Notes under the pieces: generated by a model
Told to the model about the DNA's origin: nothing
Databases searched by the model: none
Seen by the model: the letters and a program-made list of their open reading frames with translations, nothing else
Shown: positions 9,116-18,944 of the stretch, piece after piece
How positions within the stretch are numbered: the stretch's first letter is position 1
Layout: every line of letters starts with the position of its first letter
Assembly (NCBI GenBank): GCA_021298975.1
Contig: JAJTGC010000002.1
Location: 1-64,000, forward strand
DNA from: Oxalobacteraceae bacterium
Lineage (GTDB): Bacteria > Pseudomonadota > Gammaproteobacteria > Burkholderiales > Burkholderiaceae_D
Length of the DNA stretch: 64,000 nt
Direction: 5' to 3'
Made by a program: the position numbers and the translations under genes

Positions 9116-10180
9116 TCAGAGTTTTGCCGCTCCAGGTTTTATCGTCGGTTCACGCTTTGCGATGATGGCATCCCCAACCCGGCTTCCCGATTTGCGGCCA
9201 AGTTGATCCAGAATAAATCGACCCGTATCAGCGACTGCATTTAAATCGACCCCTGTCTTGATTCCCAATTCGTGCAGCAAATAAAGCACGTCTTCCGTCG
9301 CGACATTGCCGGTAGCGCCTTTGGCATAGGGGCAGCCTCCAAGGCCAGCGACTGAAGAATCGAAAGTCGTTACGCCCGCTTGAAGGCTGGCGCAGATATT
9401 CCCCATGCCTTGTCCATAAGTATCGTGAAAATGCAGGGAGAGCTGGTTGACTGGAACCTCATCCTTGAGGTGCTCCAGAAGGGTGTACACATGGTTGGGT
9501 GTTGCCACGCCAATGGTGTCGGCAATATTAATATCATCACAGTCAAGCTCGCGGAAATTGGCCACAACGTCGGTCACGTCTTCCAGCGTGACGGTATCGC
9601 CATAAAAGCCAAATGCACAGCTGACCGTGCCGCGTAACTGCATGCCGTATTCCTTGGTCTTCCGCGCAACCTCGCTAAAGCGCTCCATCGATTCCGCTTT
9701 CGAGCAATTGATATTTTTTTTGGAAAATACTTCAGACGCTGAGCCGAAGATCACTATTTTTTCAGGCAAAAATTCGCCTGCGACTGCGGCTTTAAAGCCT
9801 TTCATATTGGGCACCAAGACGGAATACTCCACGCCTTCTTTGTGAGTGATCCCTGCCAGTACCTCAGCCGAACCCGCCATTTGAGGCACCCAATCGGGCG
9901 AAACAAAAGATCCCACTTCAATTTTTTTGAATCCGGCCTGGGTATAGCGGTTGATTAATTCGATCTTGACATGGTTGGGAACCGTTTTTGGTTCGTTTTG
10001 CAAGCCATCCCGCGCACCCACTTCGACAATAGTGACTCGTTCAGGCAAGTCATTGAGAAATGTCCTGTAAGTATTTGGTCTTTCTTTCATAGCAGGCATC
10101 TTGGGGGGCGCGGTATCGTCAGCGAGGTGCACTGGTTGAGGTGGCAGAGTGTTTGAAACAGAGCGGCTGATAGGTTTCAT
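9116..10180 (-). CDS. Hydroxymethylglutaryl-CoA lyase
   Basis: The product has 354 residues of the HMGL-like TIM-barrel family. EVGARDGLQNEP carries the metal-binding aspartate and catalytic arginine, LHFHDTYGQGM carries two metal-binding histidines, and the glycine-rich GLGGCPYAKGATGNVATED loop holds the catalytic cysteine. The enzyme cleaves HMG-CoA to acetoacetate and acetyl-CoA, normally at the end of leucine breakdown. The N-terminal 45 or so residues before LPERVTIVEVGARD are longer than usual; in-frame ATGs at 10099 and 10090 would trim this, and no start has a strong ribosome site. It is opposed to its neighbours in the middle of the box cluster, with no other leucine genes nearby. 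Confidence 0.88.
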   Translation of the reverse strand: MKPISRSVSNTLPPQPVHLADDTAPPKMPAMKERPNTYRTFLNDLPERVTIVEVGARDGLQNEPKTVPNHVKIELINRYTQAGFKKIEVGSFVSPDWVPQMAGSAEVLAGITHKEGVEYSVLVPNMKGFKAAVAGEFLPEKIVIFGSASEVFSKKNINCSKAESMERFSEVARKTKEYGMQLRGTVSCAFGFYGDTVTLEDVTDVVANFRELDCDDINIADTIGVATPNHVYTLLEHLKDEVPVNQLSLHFHDTYGQGMGNICASLQAGVTTFDSSVAGLGGCPYAKGATGNVATEDVLYLLHELGIKTGVDLNAVADTGRFILDQLGRKSGSRVGDAIIAKREPTIKPGAAKL

Positions 10181-10395
10181 GAATGACTCTTTAAAAGTTG
10201 GTGGTAAAAGAGGGTGATATTCATGTCATGGTGATGCCGTTGACCGACACGATTCTACGCAGTGTCAATCCAGCAAGTTTGATCTAAAACGAATGACTGG
10301 TGGGCATTTCCGATTTAGTGAGCGGTTATCGCCACCCCCATACAAACCAGCCCAGCGCGCCCATTTCTCCCATTTTCAATGGATAAGCTGCGACA

Positions 10396-10424
10396 TTGAC
10401 GCGCCCTCTGTAATGCAATATAGT
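10396..10424 (+). promoter_or_regulatory. Sigma-70 promoter of the boxCBA unit
   Basis: TTGACG at 10396-10401 and TATAGT at 10419-10424 are separated by exactly 17 bp. Transcription would begin near 10431, about 38 bp before the boxC start codon. The -10 hexamer lies inside the first operator-like element. Confidence 0.7.
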
Positions 10425-10456
10425 GCCTATTCAAATATTAAGTGCACAATATTGCA
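10414..10456 (+). promoter_or_regulatory. Two BoxR operator-like elements (TGCA-N6-TGCA)
   Basis: TGCAATATAGTGCC (10414-10427, one mismatch) covers the -10 of the boxC promoter. TGCACAATATTGCA (10443-10456, perfect) lies just after the predicted transcription start. The two start 29 bp apart, close to three helical turns, so dimers could bind on one face. TGCA-N6-TGCA is the operator reported for BoxR/BzdR regulators, and the location is that of a classical repressor. The perfect copy overlaps an in-frame GTG at 10442 that is therefore unlikely to be the boxC start. Confidence 0.65.
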
Positions 10457-10468
10457 ACTAAACCAGCC

Positions 10469-12136
10469 ATGACCGCCCCATTTACCGTTAACTATGCGAC
10501 GTCTCCCGACCAGTACCGGCACTGGACGCTGGAGATCGACGGGCAGGGTGCGCCGATTGCTACCCTGACGATGAAAGTCGATGAGGACGGCGGGCTTCGC
10601 GAAGGCTACAAGCTCAAACTCAATTCTTATGATCTGGGCGTCGATATCGAGCTGTATGACGCTGTCCAGCGGATTCGTTTCGAGCACCCTCAAGTGCGGA
10701 CAGTAATCATCACTGGCGGACGCGATCGCATATTTTGTTCGGGCGCGAACATCTTCATGCTAGGCAAATCTTCGCATGCATGGAAGGTCAATTTCTGCAA
10801 ATTCACCAATGAGACACGCAATGGTCTGGAGGACTCCAGCCAGCATGGCGGGCTGAAATTTCTTGCAGCCGTCAATGGCGCTTGCGCCGGTGGTGGCTAT
10901 GAGCTGGCTGCGGCCTGTGACGAGATCCTCCTGATAGATGACCGCTCCTCGGCAGTGAGCTTGCCCGAAGTGCCGCTGCTCGGTGTCTTGCCCGGCACGG
11001 GTGGGCTCACGCGACTGACCGACAAGCGCAAGGTCAGGCACGACCTCGCAGATATTTTTTGCACGACCTCCGAGGGGGTGCGCGGACAAAAGGCAAAAGA
11101 CTGGAAGTTGGTTGACGAAATCGCCAAGCCGGCTGTCTTTGCAGAGACCGTTCGAGCCCATGCGCTGAAACTGGCCGAGCAGAGCGAGCGCCCCGCGAAC
11201 GCACAGGGCGTCAAGCTGGCGGCACTCTCGCGTACATTGTCAGACGATGGCGTTGATTATGAATTTGTCTCAGCCAGGATAGACCGCAATGCACGCACGG
11301 TCACGTTGACCGTGAAAGCACCCACCACAGACCAACCAACAGGGATCACCGATATCGAGGCGGCGGGCGTTTACTGGTGGCCACTGCAAATGGCGCGTGA
11401 GTTGGATGACGCCATACTGCACCTGCGAACGAATGTGATTGATGTCGGTACGTGGCTGTTGAAGACTGAGGGTGATGCAGCCAAAGTACTCGCCTGCGAT
11501 GCCGTGCTGGTTGCGCACCAGTCGCACTGGCTGGTACGCGAAACCATCGGGCTGCTGCGTCGCACCTTTGCTCGCATTGATGTGTCCTCACGCAGTTTGT
11601 TCGCGCTGATCGATGAGGGGTCATGCTTTGCCGGCACGCTGGCCGAGCTGGCGTTTGCCGCTGACCGCAGCTACATGCTCGCGTTACCCGATCATCCCGA
11701 TTCAGCGCCGAGGCTCGTGCTCTCCGACATGAATTTCGGTTTGCTTCCCATGATCACCGGGCAGTCCCGCCTGTCCAGACGTTTCTATGATGAGGAAGCG
11801 CAACTCTCGCCCGCTCGTGCCCAGATCGGTAATGCATTGGACGCCGATACGGCGATGCAGCTGGGGCTGATTACCTCGAATCCTGATGATATCGACTGGG
11901 CGGATGAAGTCCGCATGGCGCTGGAAGAGCGCGCCAGCATGTCACCGGATGCACTGACAGGTTTGGAAGCAAACCTGCGTTTCAATGGCAAGGAGAACAT
12001 GGCCACGCGCGTGTTTGGGCGCTTGTCTGCCTGGCAGAACTGGATTTTCAATCGCCCGAATGCGGTGGGCGAGCTTGGGGCATTGAAAGTCTACGGTAGC
12101 GGTACCAAAGCCAAGTTTGATTTCGAACGTGTTTAA
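10469..12136 (+). CDS. boxC: Benzoyl-CoA-dihydrodiol lyase BoxC
   Basis: The product has 555 residues from the ATG at 10469; an upstream GTG at 10442 falls in the operator. It is a large two-part member of the enoyl-CoA hydratase (crotonase) superfamily: GGRDRIFCSGANIFMLG and AAVNGACAGGGYELAAACDE form the oxyanion hole and CoA pocket, and PEVPLLGVLPGTGGLTRL follows. BoxC opens the epoxidised ring hydrolytically, releasing formate and 3,4-dehydroadipyl-CoA semialdehyde, which BoxD oxidises. It is the first gene of the rightward boxC-boxB-boxA-paaH-like unit. Length and order agree with known box operons. Confidence 0.95.
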   Translation: MTAPFTVNYATSPDQYRHWTLEIDGQGAPIATLTMKVDEDGGLREGYKLKLNSYDLGVDIELYDAVQRIRFEHPQVRTVIITGGRDRIFCSGANIFMLGKSSHAWKVNFCKFTNETRNGLEDSSQHGGLKFLAAVNGACAGGGYELAAACDEILLIDDRSSAVSLPEVPLLGVLPGTGGLTRLTDKRKVRHDLADIFCTTSEGVRGQKAKDWKLVDEIAKPAVFAETVRAHALKLAEQSERPANAQGVKLAALSRTLSDDGVDYEFVSARIDRNARTVTLTVKAPTTDQPTGITDIEAAGVYWWPLQMARELDDAILHLRTNVIDVGTWLLKTEGDAAKVLACDAVLVAHQSHWLVRETIGLLRRTFARIDVSSRSLFALIDEGSCFAGTLAELAFAADRSYMLALPDHPDSAPRLVLSDMNFGLLPMITGQSRLSRRFYDEEAQLSPARAQIGNALDADTAMQLGLITSNPDDIDWADEVRMALEERASMSPDALTGLEANLRFNGKENMATRVFGRLSAWQNWIFNRPNAVGELGALKVYGSGTKAKFDFERV

Positions 12137-12303
12137 GAAGAGCTTATTTTGAGTCGATCATGAAATCCATGCAGTAATCCAGCGTCGTTTCTGAGTAACC
12201 GATGACTTTGAAGATGATGACGACGAAGCTACCTGACAGCGATAGCCCAGCAGATTTTGAAAAAATCCACATAACGAACCCACCAAGATAACGAGGACAT
12301 AAC

Positions 12304-13731
<1,428 letters not shown>

Positions 13732-13736
13732 CGCTG

Positions 13737-14960
13737 ATGGGTGCCTCTGAATCCGAGCTGCTGATCCGTCAGCACCTGATCGACCCCGAGGTATGCATAC
13801 GCTGCAATACCTGCGAAGAGACTTGTCCGATTGATGCAATCACGCATGACGATCGCAACTACGTGGTCGACCCGAATATCTGCAATGGCTGCAATGCCTG
13901 TGTGCCGCCATGTCCGACGGGATCGATTGATCACTGGCGCACCATCGCGAAAGTGGCGGCCTACAGCGTTGAGGATCAGCTCACCTGGGATGAGCTGCCA
14001 CCCCAGCAGGAGATTGATGCAGATGCGATGCTGCCAGCAGTCTCCAGCGATGCGGTTCAACAGAATGCAGCCACCTCAGGCGCCTCCCTGATTGCGCCGC
14101 GCTCGGCTGCTCAACCGCAGATACATTTGCATGACGTAAAAAATCCGCTGACAGCGACGGTGGCGGGTAATTTTCGTCTGACGGAGGCAGATGCGGAGAG
14201 TGATATTCGTCACATCGTGCTGGACTTTGGCAACCAGGTATTTCCGGTACTTGAAGGCCAATCGATAGGCATCATTCCCCCGGGCACGGATGCATCGGGC
14301 AAGCCGCATTATCTGCGCTTGTATTCCATTGCCAGTCCGCGTGACGGCGAACGGCAGGGGCACAATAATCTTTCGCTGACCGTCAAGCGCGTGATCGTTG
14401 ATCCGCAAGGTCAGGCGATCAAAGGGGTCGCATCCAATTATTTGTGCGATCTGAACAAGGGCGACAAGGTATTGGTGACCGGACCCTATGGCAGCAGCTT
14501 CCTCATGCCCAATCATGCAGGTTCCAATCTGCTGATGATTTGCACGGGTACCGGTGCGGCACCGATGCGGGCGATGACGGAGTATCGCCGGCGTCTGGCG
14601 GCACAAGGGAATCCGGTGGCTGGCAAGCTGATGCTGTTCTTCGGTGCCAGAGCGCCGGAAGAGCTGCCTTACTTCGGACCCTTGCGCAAACTGCCTGACA
14701 GTCTCATCACGAGTCATTTGGCATTTTCACGTGTCGATGGTGAACCGCGCACCTATGTTCAGGACAAATTGCGTGAACACGGCAAGGACGTGGCGCGGTT
14801 GCTGCGCTCGGATACCTATATCTATATCTGCGGATTGCGCGGCATGGAAGCCGGTGTGATGGCGGCCCTGCGCGAGATCTGTGATGGCGCCGGTTTTGAC
14901 TGGACTTTTCTGCATCCGAATATGGTGGCCGAAGGTCGCTTTCATGTTGAAACCTACTGA
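13737..14960 (+). CDS. boxA: Benzoyl-CoA 2,3-epoxidase, reductase component BoxA
   Basis: The product has 407 residues. The N-terminus holds two [4Fe-4S] ferredoxin motifs, [12 protein letters not shown] and [12 protein letters not shown] (residues about 19-62). From about residue 140 it is a ferredoxin-NADP reductase: FAD-binding YLRLYSIAS, the NADP-binding [12 protein letters not shown], and a C-terminal YICGLRGME. It passes electrons from NADPH through FAD and iron-sulfur clusters to BoxB. The gene is tightly packed between boxB (five bases) and the dehydrogenase gene (six bases), so all are probably translated from one message. Confidence 0.95.
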   Translation: MGASESELLIRQHLIDPEVCIRCNTCEETCPIDAITHDDRNYVVDPNICNGCNACVPPCPTGSIDHWRTIAKVAAYSVEDQLTWDELPPQQEIDADAMLPAVSSDAVQQNAATSGASLIAPRSAAQPQIHLHDVKNPLTATVAGNFRLTEADAESDIRHIVLDFGNQVFPVLEGQSIGIIPPGTDASGKPHYLRLYSIASPRDGERQGHNNLSLTVKRVIVDPQGQAIKGVASNYLCDLNKGDKVLVTGPYGSSFLMPNHAGSNLLMICTGTGAAPMRAMTEYRRRLAAQGNPVAGKLMLFFGARAPEELPYFGPLRKLPDSLITSHLAFSRVDGEPRTYVQDKLREHGKDVARLLRSDTYIYICGLRGMEAGVMAALREICDGAGFDWTFLHPNMVAEGRFHVETY

Positions 14961-14966
14961 GTCACG

Positions 14967-16472
14967 ATGCGCTTTCCTCCAATAGAAAAAACAGCCGTGA
15001 TCGGTGTCATTGGTGCAGGCACCATGGGCGCGGGTATCGCGCAGCTTGCAGCAATGCATGGCCATCCGGTTCGGCTGATGGACACCAATCAAGGTGCTGC
15101 TGCTGCTGCAATCACTCGGATTGAGAAGGCGCTGACCACGCTGGTAGAAAAAGGTCGCCTCAAAGAAGAAGACCGCATCGCTTCGATAGCGCGGCTGCAG
15201 CCGGTCGACAAGCTCGATGCGATGGCGGATGCATCGCTGGTCATTGAGGCGATCGTTGAAAACCTGCAGATCAAGCAGCAATTGATGCGCAGTCTTGAGC
15301 AGCATGTCCAACCCGCTGCGATTCTGGCGACGAATACCTCATCGATTTCTGTTACGGCCATTGCGAATGGCATGCAGCATCCCGGTCGGCTGGCGGGTAT
15401 GCATTTCTTTAATCCTGTGCCGCTGATGAAACTGGTGGAAGTCATCGCGGGTGCGGAGACGCAGGCGGATGTGCTGGATACGCTGGCGGCGCTGTCTGAG
15501 CGCTGGGGCAAGACGGCTGTGCGTGCGGCATCGACACCGGGTTTTATTGTCAATCGTATCGCACGACCTTTTTACGCCGAGACTTTGCAGCTATTGCAGG
15601 AGCAGGCAGCCACACCGGCACAAATCGATCGCGCGATGCGCAGCATTGGCTTTCGTATGGGCCCTTGCGAGGTGATGGATTTGATAGGTCACGATGTCAA
15701 CTACGCGGTGACGACCTCGGTGTTTGAAGCCAATTATGGTGACCGTCGCTATCAACCCTCACTGGTGCAAAAAGCGCTGCTGGATGGTGGCCGGCTCGGA
15801 CGCAAGGTGGGCAAAGGTTTTTACGAGGGCACGCCGAGTGCGGTGCCCGAACCGGCTGCATTGCCTTTGGTTGCACCCGCCAGGGTTGCAGTTGCTGGTA
15901 ACGATGCCATCTCTACGCATCTTGCGGATTTTTTCATTCAGCGCGGGCTGCGCATCGACTATCAGCTGGAAGCATCCTGGTCGGGTGTGGTGATCGGCGA
16001 TGTGCAGCTCAGGTTCAGCGATGGCCGTTGCGCTGCGCAGCTGTCTCATGAGCTGGGGATAGACTCGCTGGGTGTCATCGACTGGCCGCTCCTCAGCGAG
16101 TCGGGCAATGCGATCGCAGTGTCCTGTGCGCCGCGCATGTCCGAGGCATCGCGGCAGCAGGTTGGGGCTGCGCTGAATCAGGCGGGCCTGGAGGCAGTCA
16201 TCCTGAGGGATGTGCCGGGCCTGGTCGTCGCGCGAACGGTGGCCATGCTGATCAATGAAGCCTGTGACGCGGTCTGGCAAGGTGTTTGCACCGAGCCAGC
16301 AGCAGATCTGGCGATGAAACTCGGCGTGAACTATCCCGCGGGACCTTTTGAATGGCTGCAGCTGCTGGGTCCGCAGCGTGTCATTGTGACGCTCGATCAT
16401 TTGTTTCAGGCGTATCGCGGCGAGCGCTACCGGGTCAGTCCCTTGCTGCGTCAGATGGCTTGGGTGGCGTGA
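14967..16472 (+). CDS. paaH: 3-hydroxyacyl-CoA dehydrogenase (PaaH-like)
   Basis: The product has 501 residues. It opens with an NAD-binding Rossmann motif, VIGAGTMGAGIAQLAA, followed by VIEAIVENLQIK, ATNTSSISVTAIA and the catalytic HFFNPVPLMKLVEV. A first C-terminal 3HCDH domain (GFIVNRIARPFYAE...GPCEVMDLIGHDVNYAV) is followed by a second copy near residue 410, the arrangement of PaaH-type enzymes of about 500 residues. In phenylacetate breakdown PaaH oxidises 3-hydroxyadipyl-CoA to 3-oxoadipyl-CoA, which is also the route after BoxD. As the last gene of the boxCBA unit it links ring cleavage to beta-oxidation. The hydratase and thiolase needed are not in the window. Confidence 0.88.
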   Translation: MRFPPIEKTAVIGVIGAGTMGAGIAQLAAMHGHPVRLMDTNQGAAAAAITRIEKALTTLVEKGRLKEEDRIASIARLQPVDKLDAMADASLVIEAIVENLQIKQQLMRSLEQHVQPAAILATNTSSISVTAIANGMQHPGRLAGMHFFNPVPLMKLVEVIAGAETQADVLDTLAALSERWGKTAVRAASTPGFIVNRIARPFYAETLQLLQEQAATPAQIDRAMRSIGFRMGPCEVMDLIGHDVNYAVTTSVFEANYGDRRYQPSLVQKALLDGGRLGRKVGKGFYEGTPSAVPEPAALPLVAPARVAVAGNDAISTHLADFFIQRGLRIDYQLEASWSGVVIGDVQLRFSDGRCAAQLSHELGIDSLGVIDWPLLSESGNAIAVSCAPRMSEASRQQVGAALNQAGLEAVILRDVPGLVVARTVAMLINEACDAVWQGVCTEPAADLAMKLGVNYPAGPFEWLQLLGPQRVIVTLDHLFQAYRGERYRVSPLLRQMAWVA

Positions 16473-16599
16473 GACTGTGCGATTAATTGGTTCGTCCTGC
16501 CGCGGATGGTGCAGCGCAAGATGACGGCAGCCGCCATAGTCGGCACAATCACGTCGCTGTAATAAAAAAATCTATCGCCAGAAGAGCGAGGGGAGACAT

Positions 16600-16637
16600 A
16601 AGCCCGCCATGCAAGCTGCCTGGCGGGCTTGTTTTTT
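16600..16637 (+). terminator. Rho-independent terminator of the boxCBA-paaH-like unit
   Basis: A 10-bp perfect stem (AAGCCCGCCA / TGGCGGGCTT) with an 11-base loop is followed by G and six T. It lies 128 bp after the dehydrogenase stop codon. Confidence 0.85.
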
Positions 16638-16719
16638 CTGACTTCGGCTGCCCCCAAGTGATGCCCATATATACTTTCCATGTTCTGTTTTTTACAAGTC
16701 ATCACTCAGACACATATCT

Positions 16720-16842
16720 GGCATCACCAATCGAAAGCAGACCTGGGTGGGGGCGGTTGATATAGTTCCACCTGTCTCCTCCAGCCTTCTCATAAGGATG
16801 GATTTAACCCGACAGACTCCTGGTCTCGTCGGGTTTTTTTTC
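16720..16842 (+). ncRNA. Candidate small RNA ending in a terminator
   Basis: No reading frame explains this stretch, yet it ends in a strong terminator (16806-16842) that has no gene in front of it on this strand after the one at 16600. A weak promoter (TTTACA, 18 bp, TATCTG; about 16692-16721) could start a transcript of roughly 120 bases. The middle has a C/U-rich stretch around CTGTCTCCTCCAGCC that could pair with ribosome binding sites, as many trans-acting small RNAs do. No known family was recognised. The rest of the 722-bp gap (16473-17194) holds the terminators, an FNR-like box and DnaA-box-like sequences. Confidence 0.3.
16806..16842 (+). terminator. Rho-independent terminator without an upstream gene
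   Basis: Stem AACCCGAC / GTCGGGTT, extended by an inner AGAC/GTCT pair, is followed by a run of T. It is the second terminator in this gap, which is why a small RNA is suspected. Confidence 0.75.
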
Positions 16843-16871
16843 GCGTCATTGCCGGATATCCACCGATTGAC

Positions 16872-16885
16872 CTGATCTCGATCAA
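16872..16885 (+). promoter_or_regulatory. FNR/ANR-like box upstream of the universal stress gene
   Basis: CTGATCTCGATCAA matches the TTGAT-N4-ATCAA consensus at nine of ten defined positions. It lies 310 bp before the universal stress protein start. Such genes are often induced by oxygen limitation through FNR/ANR, but the distance is long and no matching promoter was identified next to it. Confidence 0.35.
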
Positions 16886-16933
16886 CTGCAGAATATCGAT
16901 AGAAATCAATGATTTGGTCAGCAATCCGCCTGC

Positions 16934-16942
16934 TTATCCACA
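16934..16942 (+). promoter_or_regulatory. DnaA-box-like sequence
   Basis: TTATCCACA is a perfect match to the DnaA box consensus. A weaker copy (CTATCCACT, 16946-16954) and TGTGCACAAA (16961-16970) follow within 30 bp. No replication genes are near, so a chromosomal origin is not indicated. It could titrate DnaA or be chance. Confidence 0.3.
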
Positions 16943-17194
16943 AAGCTATCCACTGAAACTGTGCACAAATTACCTGACCGGTAGGGAATTGCCCGGGCGA
17001 GTCTCTTGGTGTAGCTTAGGCCGATGCTGAGTCAATTCGCGTTTTATGGCGGGCCAGCCCAGCCGTGCGGTGCGGCGTGACGCCGAGACCAAAAAATCAA
17101 GGACGTGTCAGCACGTATTTAGTGTTTAAACGTTTTTTTGGATAAAAACGGCTGAAACGCCGCTGAATGCTTACCGACTACCCGGGAGATATCG

Positions 17195-17647
17195 ATGTAT
17201 CAGAACATTCTGGTGGCTTATAACGGCAGTCCCGAGAGTCGGCTGGCTTTGGAGGAATGTCTGCGACTATCACCCTCTCCGTCGGCGCAGATACATTTGC
17301 TGGTGGTGGTGAGTCCGCCGCCCTACCTGCTGGTGGGTGAATTCGCTGCCGCTGCCGTGCTCAGCGTGGAGGAGGGACTCGCTGCCGAGCGCGAAAAAAT
17401 GGAAAAAGAGCTGGAAGCGGGTGCCAGCCTGCTGACCGCAGGCGGATTGAAGGTGACGCGTCATTTGGAAGTGGGTGAGCCGGTTACGACAATCGAAGAG
17501 CTGGCGCATCAGTTGCAGGTTGAACTGGTGATCGTCGGCCATTCTCGTCAAAAGCCGCTGGCGTTGCGCTGGTGGCGCGGCAGTACCGATACGCTGCTGG
17601 TTGAAAAACTGCGCTGCAGTTTACTGGTTGCTTCCGGTCCCCATTGA
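17195..17647 (+). CDS. Universal stress protein (UspA family)
   Basis: The product has 150 residues and a single Usp domain. The start MYQNILVAYNGSPESRLALEECLRL is the usual first strand and helix. The C-terminal VIVGHSRQKPLALRWWRGSTDTLLVEKLRCSLLV carries a G-x2-G-x9-G-S-like nucleotide loop in which the second glycine is not obvious, so ATP binding is uncertain. The ATG follows CCCGGGAGATATCG, a good ribosome site. It stands alone, and the end is 9 bp from the end of the opposed acyltransferase gene. A distant FNR-like box is the only regulatory hint. Confidence 0.9.
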   Translation: MYQNILVAYNGSPESRLALEECLRLSPSPSAQIHLLVVVSPPPYLLVGEFAAAAVLSVEEGLAAEREKMEKELEAGASLLTAGGLKVTRHLEVGEPVTTIEELAHQLQVELVIVGHSRQKPLALRWWRGSTDTLLVEKLRCSLLVASGPH

Positions 17648-17656
17648 AGCACTGAG

Positions 17657-18784
17657 CTATACGGACGAACCGGATAACCGGCGCAGGTGACTGCGGGTAG
17701 CGCGCAGCGCTTTTTGCAGAGACAAGACAGTGTGTGCGATCTTTCCGGGATGCGCTTGTGTGTGAAGATCTTCCAGCCAGGTTCTGAGGCGATAGACCAG
17801 CGACTTTCTCGCGAGAAGGGCAAGATTGAGTAGATCTTTTGCCATGAATAGCTGCGACCGATAGAGGCGAATGTCGTAGAGCTTGTGTCGTCTTCCCAGT
17901 GCTTTGCGCTTGGTTGATAATTGACCGCCCAGCAGGTGAAACCGATGTACGCCCGCCCGTATGGATGCATTGATCAAAAGGTAGCGACTGAGATTGCCCA
18001 TGCTGTACCCGTTGTACTGCGGATCATGGGCATTCACCATCGAATACACGGCATCGCCAAAGCGACAAGCTAGTGTGCCGGCGCAAATGCGATCACTGCC
18101 ACTGATGACACCTACCCAGCCACGAGCACGTAACAAGCGCATCAGATGCGTACGCGCTTTTTCATCAATGGCAGAACGACGCTGCTTGTGTGCCATGCGC
18201 GCATGATTGAAGCCGATGATCTGTTCCACCAGTGTTTCGCTGATTGCTTCACCAGTCACCACCGTATGGTGAAAGCCGGGAAGTTCATTTCGTGCTTTCA
18301 ATAAATGCTGTTTGAGGGACTTTCGACTCGATTTTCCCATTTGTGCGAGATAGCTTTGCTCATCGCCGGGCAGGTCGATCACGATATCTTCGGTTACCGC
18401 CATGCGGGTATAAGGGCGTTGTGGTGTCCTCTGGCTGACGGATTGTGCGTGCAAGCTGATCACGGAGACCTTTGCGTAGTGCGCAAAAAGCGTGTTGGCA
18501 AAGCGGTCGAGCTCCTCCGGTGGCAGGTACATGCCTTCGTTGATCACTCTGATTTGAGAGCCATCAAGGCAATACAACAAGATCGCAGACAGCCGATCAT
18601 CGCGCCAGGCGGCATAAGTATGTACTTGCGTGAGATCGTCGCACTGCAGTTGGGGAAGGGATGCGTACAAGCTGCCGTAGAGATCTTCGAGCCCTCGCTC
18701 GACAAAGGGCGGTATGCAATCCGCATAGATGGACTCCGTGGAACTTTCCACGGCCAGAGTTTCAGCTGCTGTAAATTTTGTCAT
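17657..18784 (-). CDS. FemAB/CelD-type acyltransferase (GNAT fold)
   Basis: The product has 375 residues. The middle carries the pattern of the FemAB/BcsL branch of GNAT enzymes: GKSSRKSLKQHLLKARNE, FNHARMAHKQRRSAID, SGSDRICAGTLACRFGDAVYSMVNAHDPQYNGYSMGNL, and HLLGGQLSTKRKALG. Members acylate sugars, lipids or peptidoglycan-type acceptors and are common in exopolysaccharide loci. A relative with the same ARMAHK, ICAG and AHDP landmarks sits in the polysaccharide cluster at 45610-46641, so the two are probable paralogues. It diverges from prfC and shares no operon with sugar genes. Its acceptor is unknown. Confidence 0.7.
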   Translation of the reverse strand: MTKFTAAETLAVESSTESIYADCIPPFVERGLEDLYGSLYASLPQLQCDDLTQVHTYAAWRDDRLSAILLYCLDGSQIRVINEGMYLPPEELDRFANTLFAHYAKVSVISLHAQSVSQRTPQRPYTRMAVTEDIVIDLPGDEQSYLAQMGKSSRKSLKQHLLKARNELPGFHHTVVTGEAISETLVEQIIGFNHARMAHKQRRSAIDEKARTHLMRLLRARGWVGVISGSDRICAGTLACRFGDAVYSMVNAHDPQYNGYSMGNLSRYLLINASIRAGVHRFHLLGGQLSTKRKALGRRHKLYDIRLYRSQLFMAKDLLNLALLARKSLVYRLRTWLEDLHTQAHPGKIAHTVLSLQKALRATRSHLRRLSGSSV

Positions 18785-18944
18785 GCATCTTTAGATGCGG
18801 GAGTCTTGCGGAGTTCAGGTGCGCCCAGCCGTGGGTCGGGTCTGGTCAATCTCGCCAGTTGCCACGCGGAGATTCGCGGTCTCTCAGGCTAATTTACTTT
18901 GCGGTTAAACTAAGGGGTTAGCATCTGTCAAAGCCATTTACTCC

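Noticed and set aside
16934-16970. Replication origin
   Set aside because: One good and two weak DnaA-box-like sequences are too few, and no dnaA, dnaN, parAB or gidA gene and no AT-rich unwinding region is adjacent.
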